Assembly: GCF_000426225.1 (NCBI RefSeq)
Contig: NZ_AUEY01000006.1
Span: 34,296 to 98,295, forward strand
Length of the DNA stretch: 64,000 nt
Direction of reading: 5' to 3'
DNA from: Desulforegula conservatrix Mb1Pa
GTDB lineage: Bacteria; Desulfobacterota; Desulfobacteria; Desulfobacterales; Desulforegulaceae
Shown here: positions 55,088 to 63,788 of the stretch, piece by piece
Layout: each line of letters begins with the position of its first letter
Position numbering within the stretch: position 1 is the first letter of the stretch
Notes under the pieces: model-generated
Databases searched by the model: none
The model's input: only the letters and a program-made list of their open reading frames with translations
Told to the model about the DNA's origin: nothing
Made by a program: the position numbers and the translations under genes

Positions 55088-57754
55088 TCATTCAGCTGTT
55101 TTTTGAGCTTCTTGATCTCCGTGCATTCCACCCAGAGCGTAATCACCTTTCATAAAAGCATCTGCGACCTTTGCAGGGGCCTCGTCATCATCCATGACAG
55201 CGTCAAGAAGACGGCTGAATCCGAGCAGCCTGCCTGTCATTACGAGTCTTTCCCTTATATCCTCTGCCCTGAGTTCAAAAATTGAGGCCGTCACAAGATC
55301 TTCATGCTGCTGGCATGAGAATCCGTATTCCTTCATTACCTGAACAACAAACCGGGCCCTGCGTTCCCTCTGAACAGCAGTGGTGCCTCCTCCCTTGAAT
55401 CTGAATCTGATATGATTCCCCCGTGGATTGATTCCGCATACAGCGTCGACCATCGCAAAATGGAAATCCACCCTTGCGTTCAGATTCAGATAATCCCTGG
55501 TGATCATGGCGTAATTCTGGTTACCAACCGGCCTTGCGCTTCTTTCATCGAGCATTGCCTTGGTGAAAAGCCCGGATATGGCCGGAGCAGGCGGAGCCTG
55601 ATTCCAGCGCAGTCCAGGAGTTGAGATTCCTTCCCAGAGAGAAAGGAAAGGCGATGAATAAATATCTGAGGGTCGTATTTTCATGCCTTTTTTTCCAGGT
55701 GAAATACCGCCACCAAGGTCAAGAATCAGAAAATGAAACGGAATCCCCTCGTCAAGCCGGTGAACCATGGAACCTGCATCCTCAAGAAGGGCATCGCCGG
55801 CATCAAACATGGAAAGCACAGCCATTTCATGGACGTAGCGGATAATATCGTGAACGGATCTGCACTCCTTAATCGAAAATGTCGGGCCATAGCTATCCGT
55901 AAGATTCAGGGGCTCAATCATTTTACGAAGTCTGGCAAGGGCCGGAAAATGAGTTGAAACAGAATCTTCCGGCGCTTTTACGACCGTCTTTTTTCTCCTT
56001 GTGTATGATGTTATTCCTTCAGGAGCCCTGCGGACCGATGCGGAATCTGCATCAAGAATTATCCAGTCACCGTCTTTCAGAGTAGAAGAGGCGATTCCGG
56101 TTGATGTCAGCATAGGAATGCCATACTCCCTTGCCACACAAGAAAGATGATCCGCAGGATTTCCAAGGTCAACCACAATCCCCTCAAAGCAATCAAGCCA
56201 GGCAGCAGCATCAACCATGCTCTGGCGAAGAACCATAATATAGGGAGTCTCAATATCTTTTTTCACTGCCTTGACATCTTCGGCTGAGCTCACAAGCACA
56301 GCCTTTCCAGCGCATCTTCCGTTTGACGCGCAGACACCCCCGGATAGCAGAACCCCACCTTGAGAAGGATCAAACTTTTGACTCTTTTTAGGGCCAAGCC
56401 TTATTTCCCTTGACTGGAGAAGAGAAATCCCGCCGCATTCATCAATTGCCCATTCAATATCCTGGGGCTTTCCGTAAAGGCTTTCCACCATGCGGCCGCA
56501 TCTTGCCAGTCTGCATGCCTCGTCAAAGGACAGAACCGACATCTCTCCGGCATCAAAGGAAATCTCTTCACTCATAATGCCTTCCCCGGAAGAAGCCACG
56601 CAGCGCCTGTTTTTAAAAGCAAGTTTTGACCATTCTGAAAAAGGAATATCCTCGGGCCTGTCCCTCAAGGGCATGTAAAGATCGGCCGGAGCGCTCCCGC
56701 CCACAGCTGATATTCCAAGGCCAGGAACCGCGCTTATGAGCATTCTTCCTTTTTCAGGCCCGGATGTATTATCGGCCTGATTATCGGCCTGATTATCTGA
56801 CGGATTAACCGTGAACATAACACCGGCAGCCCTCGCATCAGCCATGAGCTGGCACAGAACGGCCATATCGCTGCCTACGAGCGGAAGGCCTGCGTTCATC
56901 CTGTAAATAATGGCCCTTGGACTGAAACTGCTTGCGATAACATCCAGAATCGCATTTTTCAGGCTTTCGAAAAAAATGACGTTGAGAATACTCTTGAACT
57001 GTCCTGCAAAGGAATGATCGGCTTTGTCCTCGGCAAGGGCGCTGCTCCTGACAGACATTGCATTGCCTGAATTGCCGGTCAGTCTTTCATGGAAAACACG
57101 AAGTTCATTTTCAAGCTCCACAGGAATTCTTGCATCCATTATCCGCTTTCTGATTTCAGCAGAATCTGCATCAAGTTCCGCAGCATTCAGGGACGGAGCA
57201 TTCTCCATTCTCTGAAGCCTCTGTTTTATGAAGGAATCAATTCCATTGGACGAAAGTATCTCAGAGCATGCTGGTGCAGTAAGTACAAAGCCATCGGGAA
57301 CCTGAAAACCGGCTTTTTTCAGAAATGCGAGATTTGAGGCCTTGGAGCCTGCGACCCCTGCCATGTCAGACTGAAAATCGTCAAGAAAGACACAGAAAGA
57401 AGCCCTGTGAGAGTTTATTGCTGACTCAAGCTGTTTTCTGATTTCTGCTGACAGGGAACTGTGCCTTGCATAAAGGGCTGCATGGGAACCCTTTCCGATT
57501 CTGACAAGACCGTCAACAAGTTCATAAGTTGTCTCAAGAAGCTCATCAATTTCCGATGAAAGGCTGTCCCACGACATTGCCGAGGATCTCATTGTCTGGT
57601 CAATGGACTTAAGAAGTTCAAGGGCAGTTTCATTATTTGAAAGAATTATCCTGAACGTATGATATCTTGCCTTCAGCTCATAAAGGGCTGCCGTTATTTT
57701 TTTCAGGCGCCATCTTGTCCATTTTGAATGTAGAAAACCGATGATCTTTTTCAT
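55088..57754 (-). CDS. PPDK/PEP-synthase-like protein C (ATP-grasp, phosphohistidine, unknown C-terminal domain)
   Basis: An 888-residue cytoplasmic protein. An N-terminal helical region (1-125) leads into a PPDK_N-type ATP-grasp: GSKASNLAFLKKAGFQVPDGFVL, RSSALAEDKADHSFAGQ (235-251) and PQDIEWAID...LLQSREI (429-451). The swivelling domain has the phospho-histidine H536 in GNPADHLSCVAREYGIP. No PEP/pyruvate TIM barrel follows; instead about 290 residues shared with the two neighbours (DLTDSYGPTFSIKECRSVHD-like start, DLGGG, YLNLNARVDFHFAMVDA). It contains a 12-base tandem repeat encoding DNQADNQADN. Its ATG overlaps the stop of protein B. Reaction unknown. Confidence 0.78.
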   Translation of the reverse strand: MKKIIGFLHSKWTRWRLKKITAALYELKARYHTFRIILSNNETALELLKSIDQTMRSSAMSWDSLSSEIDELLETTYELVDGLVRIGKGSHAALYARHSSLSAEIRKQLESAINSHRASFCVFLDDFQSDMAGVAGSKASNLAFLKKAGFQVPDGFVLTAPACSEILSSNGIDSFIKQRLQRMENAPSLNAAELDADSAEIRKRIMDARIPVELENELRVFHERLTGNSGNAMSVRSSALAEDKADHSFAGQFKSILNVIFFESLKNAILDVIASSFSPRAIIYRMNAGLPLVGSDMAVLCQLMADARAAGVMFTVNPSDNQADNQADNTSGPEKGRMLISAVPGLGISAVGGSAPADLYMPLRDRPEDIPFSEWSKLAFKNRRCVASSGEGIMSEEISFDAGEMSVLSFDEACRLARCGRMVESLYGKPQDIEWAIDECGGISLLQSREIRLGPKKSQKFDPSQGGVLLSGGVCASNGRCAGKAVLVSSAEDVKAVKKDIETPYIMVLRQSMVDAAAWLDCFEGIVVDLGNPADHLSCVAREYGIPMLTSTGIASSTLKDGDWIILDADSASVRRAPEGITSYTRRKKTVVKAPEDSVSTHFPALARLRKMIEPLNLTDSYGPTFSIKECRSVHDIIRYVHEMAVLSMFDAGDALLEDAGSMVHRLDEGIPFHFLILDLGGGISPGKKGMKIRPSDIYSSPFLSLWEGISTPGLRWNQAPPAPAISGLFTKAMLDERSARPVGNQNYAMITRDYLNLNARVDFHFAMVDAVCGINPRGNHIRFRFKGGGTTAVQRERRARFVVQVMKEYGFSCQQHEDLVTASIFELRAEDIRERLVMTGRLLGFSRLLDAVMDDDEAPAKVADAFMKGDYALGGMHGDQEAQKTAE

Positions 57755-60189
57755 TGCGCACCCAGCTTTCTGAATTCATCAAGAAGATTTTCCATGATTC
57801 CTGAATCTGTCATCACTACATCCATCTGCCTGGTGAAAGCGGAAAGCTGTCCGAGTCTTATAAGACAGTGTTTCATTTCATCAGGTTTTGCCATTTTCAG
57901 TTTTCCGATTACAAGATCAGCCTTGATATCCACCTTGAAGTCCATTTCTTCAAGAACAGCTTTTATGAATCCTGCCCTGATATTTTTGCGAGTATCGTCG
58001 GCAAAACCTCCAGCAAACCTGAAATATATGTAGTTCTGGCTGGGCAAGCTGCCGAAATAACTGTCTACGATGGTGTAGTGATAGCCGAGCAGTAAGCCGA
58101 GATTCATATAACTGTCCGCTGCGATGACATGATTTGTTCCAGAATATTTTGGAATACCGGTTGAAGCCCCTGTTGCTGAAGGCATTTTTGCCATGCCTGA
58201 AACAATGTCTGAAAAACTTATGGGAACCGGGGAATCCAGCCACATTTCCCTGTCGTTTATCCCGGACAGGAAAGCCTTCAGAGGTACAGACTCAATCTGG
58301 TCTATCCTTATTCTGTCTGAACATTCCGATGCGATGGCGCCTCCAAGATCAATCAGAAAAAGATCAAGCGGCACGCTGAGTTCAATTTTTTGGGCATATG
58401 ATCTCAAATCCCCTGCCCCAGGATACTTTATGCCAAGGAGTCTTGCCACAGAGCATTCATGGGCAAAATGAATGATGTCGTGGTAGGTACGGCAGCCCGA
58501 GGCTGAATAGTCGTCTGTGTTTGGATCCGTAAGTCCGAGCGGAGTTATCCACCTCAGGAGACGTCTTAGGGAGGCATATTCCTCATCTCCTGGCATAAGC
58601 CCTGTATCAAGGCCAGCTTCGACCATTACGCTTTCTACTATGCCCCTGTAGATGGTTTTTCCTGATGCATCAACAGTCGCTTCCAACCCTGGAGGAAGCA
58701 TTTCAAGGGCTCTTTCAAGGCCAAAAATCGAGGGAACCCGAAGCTCCCTTGCAACCGTCGCAAGATGTCCTATGGGGCTTCCTATTTCTGTAATAAATGC
58801 CGAGGCCTTTCTTAAAAAGGGGAAAAGTCTCGGACTCGCCGTTTTTGCAACGGCTATTGCCCCATGAGGAAACGAATCCAGGCTGTCATCCTCCCTGACA
58901 TGACTGATAATTCCGGCTGAAGCTCCTGACTGAACGGTTTCTCCTCCTGAAATGATTATTTCGGCTTCATAAGCTTCTGAAAATGTCTGCGAGGCTGAAA
59001 GTGTTTTTTCACGCAAAGGATCTACTGTTTTAATATCAATGAAAACAGGGCCGCCGGATTCTCTTTTTATCCATGCAAATTCATGGTTTTCTCCGGTCAT
59101 CCTCCAGAATTTCACGGCATTTTCAGCAAGAGATTTAAGAAATTCGGGCCTGAGAAGAGCATGGCCACGCTGGAGTCCATTGCTGGTAAGCTGAAAGCCT
59201 TTTGAGGCGGAAACAAAAGGAGTATCTTCAGACTTTGGAATGATTTCTGACCTTATAAGACCATACGGAAAGATTTTTTTGACAATATAGTTTTCCGTAT
59301 CTTTGAAAGGATTTTCAGGCCCGCCTGGATTTGATGCAGTAATTCTTATGACTCCGGCAGGGAATCCATGCATGGTCTCAGCTCTTACCTTGCCTGCAAT
59401 TCCTGCATCAATATGTTCATGAACTGCAAGAGCGACACGCATTTCATCGTTGCCGTTTTTAGTATTTTTTTCTTTATAATCCAAAAGAACTCTACAGCAC
59501 GTTGCAAGAACCTTTTCAGGCGTCGCTTGGCATATACTTGATATTTCATGAAATTCATTATCTTCTCCGGCAAGATGAATTGCCCGGATCTGTACTTCGG
59601 TAACCTTGCTGTTTCTTTGTAAAAAGACTTCAAATTCCTCGATAATTGCATTTCCAAGATCAGAGCTCATAAACTCTTTATCATTCTGCCTTGCGTGCCT
59701 GAAAAAATTATCACATCCCGACATTGTGACCGCAAAACCGTCAGGAGCTGGGATATCAAGATGATAACGGGCTTCTGCGAGGCATATATTCAGAGAACCG
59801 ACGATCGGTTCCAGCTCCCAACCGATATTTCCGTATGAAAGCGCAAACTTTTGTGCAAAAGGCCCCATTCCTCCGCCAAGGATGTCATCAAGAATATCCC
59901 TTATCTCCTGAAAGCGGTCGTAGAGCCTTATATACCTGTTTCCGGACATTGCGTTGATGCAGTAGACGATATGATAAACAAGCTCTCCAAGCCTCCTGAT
60001 CGAGCTTTCCATGAAAGCCCTGTCAAAAATATATTCCCCGCCAAGAACCCTGTCCATTTCCGCCATTATTTCGAGCGCTTTGGTATTCAGCTTCTGTATA
60101 CGCCTGAATTTCAGGAAGAGCGCCCTCACAGATTCAGGAAAATCATTTGCAACAGGCTGATTTTTTTGTTTTTTGAACGGAAAGAACAT
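57751..60189 (-). CDS. PPDK-like protein B with degenerate ATP-grasp
   Basis: An 812-residue paralog of the flanking proteins. The N-terminal helical part and the family lead-in to the ATP-grasp (DIPAPDGFAVT) are present, but the nucleotide-binding signature has decayed to IRAIHLAGEDNEFHEISS (201-218). The second motif, PQDxEWA...QARPL in its sisters, reads HEFAWIKRESGGPVFIDI. The swivel His H475 is kept (GSPIGHLATVAREL), as is the unknown C-terminal region (DLTDPNTDDYSASGC lead, FAHECSVARLL, DLGGA, YMNLGLLLGYHYTIVDSYF). It probably cannot phosphorylate itself with ATP and may accept phosphate from a neighbour. Confidence 0.75.
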   Translation of the reverse strand: MFFPFKKQKNQPVANDFPESVRALFLKFRRIQKLNTKALEIMAEMDRVLGGEYIFDRAFMESSIRRLGELVYHIVYCINAMSGNRYIRLYDRFQEIRDILDDILGGGMGPFAQKFALSYGNIGWELEPIVGSLNICLAEARYHLDIPAPDGFAVTMSGCDNFFRHARQNDKEFMSSDLGNAIIEEFEVFLQRNSKVTEVQIRAIHLAGEDNEFHEISSICQATPEKVLATCCRVLLDYKEKNTKNGNDEMRVALAVHEHIDAGIAGKVRAETMHGFPAGVIRITASNPGGPENPFKDTENYIVKKIFPYGLIRSEIIPKSEDTPFVSASKGFQLTSNGLQRGHALLRPEFLKSLAENAVKFWRMTGENHEFAWIKRESGGPVFIDIKTVDPLREKTLSASQTFSEAYEAEIIISGGETVQSGASAGIISHVREDDSLDSFPHGAIAVAKTASPRLFPFLRKASAFITEIGSPIGHLATVARELRVPSIFGLERALEMLPPGLEATVDASGKTIYRGIVESVMVEAGLDTGLMPGDEEYASLRRLLRWITPLGLTDPNTDDYSASGCRTYHDIIHFAHECSVARLLGIKYPGAGDLRSYAQKIELSVPLDLFLIDLGGAIASECSDRIRIDQIESVPLKAFLSGINDREMWLDSPVPISFSDIVSGMAKMPSATGASTGIPKYSGTNHVIAADSYMNLGLLLGYHYTIVDSYFGSLPSQNYIYFRFAGGFADDTRKNIRAGFIKAVLEEMDFKVDIKADLVIGKLKMAKPDEMKHCLIRLGQLSAFTRQMDVVMTDSGIMENLLDEFRKLGAQ

Positions 60190-60234
60190 GAGTCATGCCT
60201 TGTATGGTCAATTTCTAATATTCGAATTTGAATT

Positions 60235-60368
60235 TTGATGAACTCGCAAAAAGCCCCCAAAAGGCATCGGCGTCATGCAGGACTTGATACGGCATCCAGT
60301 AATTTCAACCACTTCTGGTCCGGCCTGTGCCGGAATGACGAGGATTGGACTTTTTGCGATCTTATCAA
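60235..60368 (+). repeat. Interspersed palindromic repeat, copy 10 (short form), inside operon
   Basis: Begins TTGATGAACTCGCAAAAAGC and ends GACTTTTTGCGATCTTATCAA. It fills the 264-base gap between the receiver gene and protein B, within a series of five minus-strand genes, and lies in the opposite orientation to them. Confidence 0.9.
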
Positions 60369-60453
60369 TTTTGGGGTTTGGGATTTTTATAAAAAAGCAG
60401 CGACGTTTTTTAAATCCTGCTTCTGTAATGTTCAGCCACAATCCCGCTTTCTG

Positions 60454-60858
60454 CTATCCCTTTATTTTTGCCTCAAGTCTTTTAACTGTATCCAGAATCT
60501 CACCCAGCTTGAAAGGTTTTGCAACAAAGTCAAAAGCTCCTTTACGGAAGGATTCCTTGGCTGTATCAGGCGTCGCAAAACCTGTGATTACAATGACAGA
60601 AGTCTCGGGCCATGTTTCCTTCACATGCTCAAGGAATTTCATGCCATCCAACCCTTCCATTTTGAGATCTGTTATTACAATATCAAAACGGTCGGTGTCG
60701 ATTCTCGCCTTTGCCGAAGCACTGTCATTGAATGTTTCGACAGAATATCCGGCTTTCTGAAATGCCGGAGACAGACGCTTGCAGACTATCGCCTCGTCGT
60801 CCAGAATCAAAATTCTGGTCTTTTGTGATCCGCTAACGGAAATATTATGCTCTGCCAT
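60454..60858 (-). CDS. Stand-alone response-regulator receiver protein
   Basis: A 134-residue CheY-like protein with no output domain. The acidic pair is in ILILDDEAIV, the phosphorylated Asp in FDIVITDLKMEGLDG (about residue 64), the Thr in VIVITGFATP and the Lys in FVAKPF, so all catalytic residues are present. It resembles receivers of NtrC-type regulators. It overlaps the end of protein A by 14 bases. It could be a phosphate donor, acceptor or sensor for the three large proteins. Confidence 0.88.
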   Translation of the reverse strand: MAEHNISVSGSQKTRILILDDEAIVCKRLSPAFQKAGYSVETFNDSASAKARIDTDRFDIVITDLKMEGLDGMKFLEHVKETWPETSVIVITGFATPDTAKESFRKGAFDFVAKPFKLGEILDTVKRLEAKIKG

Positions 60859-63439
60859 TGAATGCCTCCATCATTGGTTTAACTTTCTCCAGAAAATCAG
60901 AATGAAAATGCGCTATATGGCTGTCAGTGGCCATTTCAACATCAAGCTGGCGGGTGTATCCTATAAGTGCGCCTATTATCATTGTTCTTGAACACATTCT
61001 CTCTTTTGACATTTTTTTCAGACGCCCGGCCACAAGATCCCCGTGAAGCTCAACAAGGAAATCGAGGTGCTCCAGAATTCCTGCAATAAATCTTGCCCGC
61101 CTTGATCTTCGTCCGAAATCCGTGACTCCGCCCATGAATCTGAAAAAAACATAATTATCATTGGGCTCATCATCGATAAAGGCATTAACAACCGTATAAT
61201 GATATCCCAGCTTGAGATTAAGGTTCATGTACTCCCTTGAAACAACGGCAAGATTACGCTCAGTCGAACTATTCTGGGAGGAGTGCGTTGAAACAAGGGT
61301 TCGGGTGAGACTTGACATGAAACTGCCTATATCCATTGAAACAGGCTCAGTTCCCCACATGCCTGAATTTACAAGGCCTTCCAAAAGAGCCTTTAAAGGC
61401 ATGGAGGCAATATTTTCAAGAGCCACTGTTTTTGCTTCCTGGGGGGCATCAAGACCGCCATCAATGTCTATGACCATTAGGCCAAGCGGCAGTTTCGATT
61501 TGAAACGTTTGGGAACCCTGTCATGATATTTCTGATAATTTTCACTTAGATCAATGAGCTTTTCCACAGCCTTTTCATGGACGTATCTTGTAATATCATG
61601 AAAAGTCAGGCATTTTTCCGGTCTAAAATCCCTGGTTCTTGAATCCACAAGATGAAGTGGATAAATTTTCCTGAGCAGTCTTTTAAGAAGCCTGTACTCA
61701 TATGTTTCCTCAAAAACTTCCTGCTCGGCCAGTTCGAACCTGGTAAGCTCCTTGACCGAGCCCCGGTATATGGTATTCCTAGTTGCGTCCATGGTAATCT
61801 CGTCTCCTGTCTCAAGAAGACCGGTCGCTACATCAGTTCCCACAATAGCCGGGATGCGGTACTCCCTTGCAAGGGTAGCCATATGTCCTGTCGGAGAACC
61901 TATGTCTGTTATGATTCCATGAGCCCTCGGCATAACGCGTCCATATTTGGGAGACGTATGCCTTGTAACGAGAATGGAACCGTAAGGAAAATCATTAAGA
62001 TCATCATCTTTAAGCGCAATATATACTTTCCCTGATGCCACACCCTGCTGAACCACAGTGCCCTTACCTGAAAATATTATCTCGGCAGACCTTGTGGCAA
62101 GACCGACATCGGTTCTTGCCTGCGGAATCTCAGGCCTTATATTGAGAGGCCTTGCCTGGAGGATGTATAGCTCTCCCTTGTCATCAAACGCCCATTCCAC
62201 GTCCTGGGGCCTTTTATAATATCTCTCTATGTTCATCGCAGACTGGGCAAGATACTCTATCTGATAAGGAGAAAGCGAAGACCTTCTTCGCAGCCTTTCA
62301 GGCGTATCTTTCCATACAGTCCCACCTGAGGAATCGGAAACAAGCATTTTGTCCTTGTGAAGATCAACTTCCTCGGAAAGGACCTTGTGGGGCGGCATCC
62401 TGTCAAGGATAAACATGTCAGATTCAGCTGTTCCCTGCACCACTGCCGGGCCAAGTCCCCATGCAGAGCTTATTACCATTGCTTCTTTTTCAAGCGGAAG
62501 AGGAGCGTAAGTATACATTGCTCCGCTTGCAACAGCAGAAACCATTAACTGGCATCCCACAGCCATTGCCATCTCATGTTCCCGAAATCCCCTGTGAAGC
62601 CTGTAATGCCAGGCCTCATGGGTATACGCACTGGCAACAACCTTTCTGTAAGCGTCAGGAATCCCATCCTTGGACACGTTCAAAACGCTTTCATACTGCC
62701 CCGCAAAGCTGAAGCCGCTGTCCTCTCCCCAGGCGCTGCTTCTGACGGCGAACATCAGCTCTTCGCCCTTATGCTTTTTTGAAATAGCTTTAAGAGCAGA
62801 ATTCATTCCTGCGATAATATCTTTTGGTATAGGTGATGACAGAATTCGTTTTACAATTTCATCGCATATGGCATCAAAAGGCAGTTCTTCATTCCTCCAT
62901 GAGGCAAGAAGTTTTTGCGCGTATTTCAAATGCCCGCCGTATTCCATGAAATCAAAAAACGCTTTGGTCGTAAACACAAACCCATCAGGAGTTGGAAGTC
63001 CCAAAAAACTTTTTATATCACCAATCACGGCAAACTTGTTGCCAACCTCCTCCTTAAAATCACCGTTCACATTGTCTATGGAAATGACAGGGCTTACAGT
63101 CGGAACAACCCTGCGGCCGGATAATTCTTCATGAAGTTCATGCTGTATGCGCTCAAATGCGACAAAAAGCTCGACATTGTCTGATTTCGTCAGAATGCAA
63201 AGATCTGAAATCAGTTTAAAAACATTGTCACTGGCCATTTCACAGGCATCCTTAATGTATTGCCTGTCAAAAACATACTCGCCGCCAAGCTTGTCGCCCA
63301 TGTCGCTCATCAGTTCGAGGATTTTGTTGTTCCTCTCGAGTATGCTTCTGAACTTTCTGAAAAGAACGAGAAACGGGAGCATGTCCCGTGAACTTCTCCA
63401 TCTGCCCAGAAAATCAAATAATCCATTGAGTCGTTTCAT
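60845..63439 (-). CDS. PPDK/PEP-synthase-like protein A (ATP-grasp, phosphohistidine, unknown C-terminal domain)
   Basis: An 864-residue protein and the first gene of the operon. Helical N-terminal part (1-125, with NNKILELMSDMGDKLGGEYV, shared with protein B), then a complete ATP-grasp: GDIKSFLGLPTPDGFVF, AVRSSAWGEDSGFSFAGQYE (231-250) and PQDVEWAFD...YILQARPL (411-432). The swivel domain has H519 in GSPTGHMATLAREYRIPAIVG (its first part). The C-terminal 260 residues share with B and C the elements CLTFHDITRYVHEKAV, VIDIDGGLD and YMNLNLKLGYHYTVVNAF, and lack the PEP/pyruvate barrel. It is predicted to autophosphorylate on H519. The acceptor is unknown; rifampicin phosphotransferase has a loosely similar plan. 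Confidence 0.8.
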   Translation of the reverse strand: MKRLNGLFDFLGRWRSSRDMLPFLVLFRKFRSILERNNKILELMSDMGDKLGGEYVFDRQYIKDACEMASDNVFKLISDLCILTKSDNVELFVAFERIQHELHEELSGRRVVPTVSPVISIDNVNGDFKEEVGNKFAVIGDIKSFLGLPTPDGFVFTTKAFFDFMEYGGHLKYAQKLLASWRNEELPFDAICDEIVKRILSSPIPKDIIAGMNSALKAISKKHKGEELMFAVRSSAWGEDSGFSFAGQYESVLNVSKDGIPDAYRKVVASAYTHEAWHYRLHRGFREHEMAMAVGCQLMVSAVASGAMYTYAPLPLEKEAMVISSAWGLGPAVVQGTAESDMFILDRMPPHKVLSEEVDLHKDKMLVSDSSGGTVWKDTPERLRRRSSLSPYQIEYLAQSAMNIERYYKRPQDVEWAFDDKGELYILQARPLNIRPEIPQARTDVGLATRSAEIIFSGKGTVVQQGVASGKVYIALKDDDLNDFPYGSILVTRHTSPKYGRVMPRAHGIITDIGSPTGHMATLAREYRIPAIVGTDVATGLLETGDEITMDATRNTIYRGSVKELTRFELAEQEVFEETYEYRLLKRLLRKIYPLHLVDSRTRDFRPEKCLTFHDITRYVHEKAVEKLIDLSENYQKYHDRVPKRFKSKLPLGLMVIDIDGGLDAPQEAKTVALENIASMPLKALLEGLVNSGMWGTEPVSMDIGSFMSSLTRTLVSTHSSQNSSTERNLAVVSREYMNLNLKLGYHYTVVNAFIDDEPNDNYVFFRFMGGVTDFGRRSRRARFIAGILEHLDFLVELHGDLVAGRLKKMSKERMCSRTMIIGALIGYTRQLDVEMATDSHIAHFHSDFLEKVKPMMEAFNGRA

Positions 63440-63536
63440 AAGCTCTCTGTTTTTTTATTAATGCCTGATTATCACAACGCGGGGTACGCATGCCAAAAGC
63501 CTTCCCACCATTACGGTTCAATGACTAAAGCCACAA

Positions 63537-63671
63537 TTGATGGTCTCGCAAAAACTCAAAATAAGGAGGTTGCGTCATGCCGGGATTTATCCGGCATCCA
63601 GTATTTCAGAAACTTCTGGATTCAGGCCTTCGCCGGCATGACGGAAATCTGACCTTTTGCGGCCCTGTCAA
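63537..63671 (+). repeat. Interspersed palindromic repeat, copy 11 (short form)
   Basis: Begins TTGATGGTCTCGCAAAAACTC and ends CTGACCTTTTGCGGCCCTGTCAA. Inner hairpins ATGCCGGGATTTATCCGGCAT and TTCAGGCCTTCGCCGGCA are present. It lies 44 bases left of the IS200-like 3' hairpins. Confidence 0.92.
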
Positions 63672-63714
63672 ATAAAAATCCCAGGTATTAACAGGAGTGG
63701 CCCGCAGTCACCGA

Positions 63715-63788
63715 CCACCGGCAAAGCCGGTGGCATGGAATTCTGAACCGCTCAAAGCGGTAAAAAATGGGGATCACCTAAAGGTGAT
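63715..63788 (-). repeat. Three tandem small hairpins at the 3' side of an IS200-like gene
   Basis: CCACCGGC-AAA-GCCGGTGG at 63715-63733, ACCGCT-CAA-AGCGGT at 63747-63761 and ATCACCT-AA-AGGTGAT at 63773-63788. They are spaced about 27-30 bases apart and each has an AAAG-containing loop junction. IS200/IS605 elements carry subterminal hairpins recognised by TnpA; three in a row is more than usual. Confidence 0.7.

Noticed and set aside
54217..63439. True PEP synthase or pyruvate phosphate dikinase
   Set aside because: The PEP/pyruvate-binding barrel with its signature motifs is absent from all three proteins.
11058..63671. CRISPR array made of the recurring repeats
   Set aside because: Copies are thousands of bases apart, about 135 bp long and separated by genes, not by short unique spacers; no cas gene is present.
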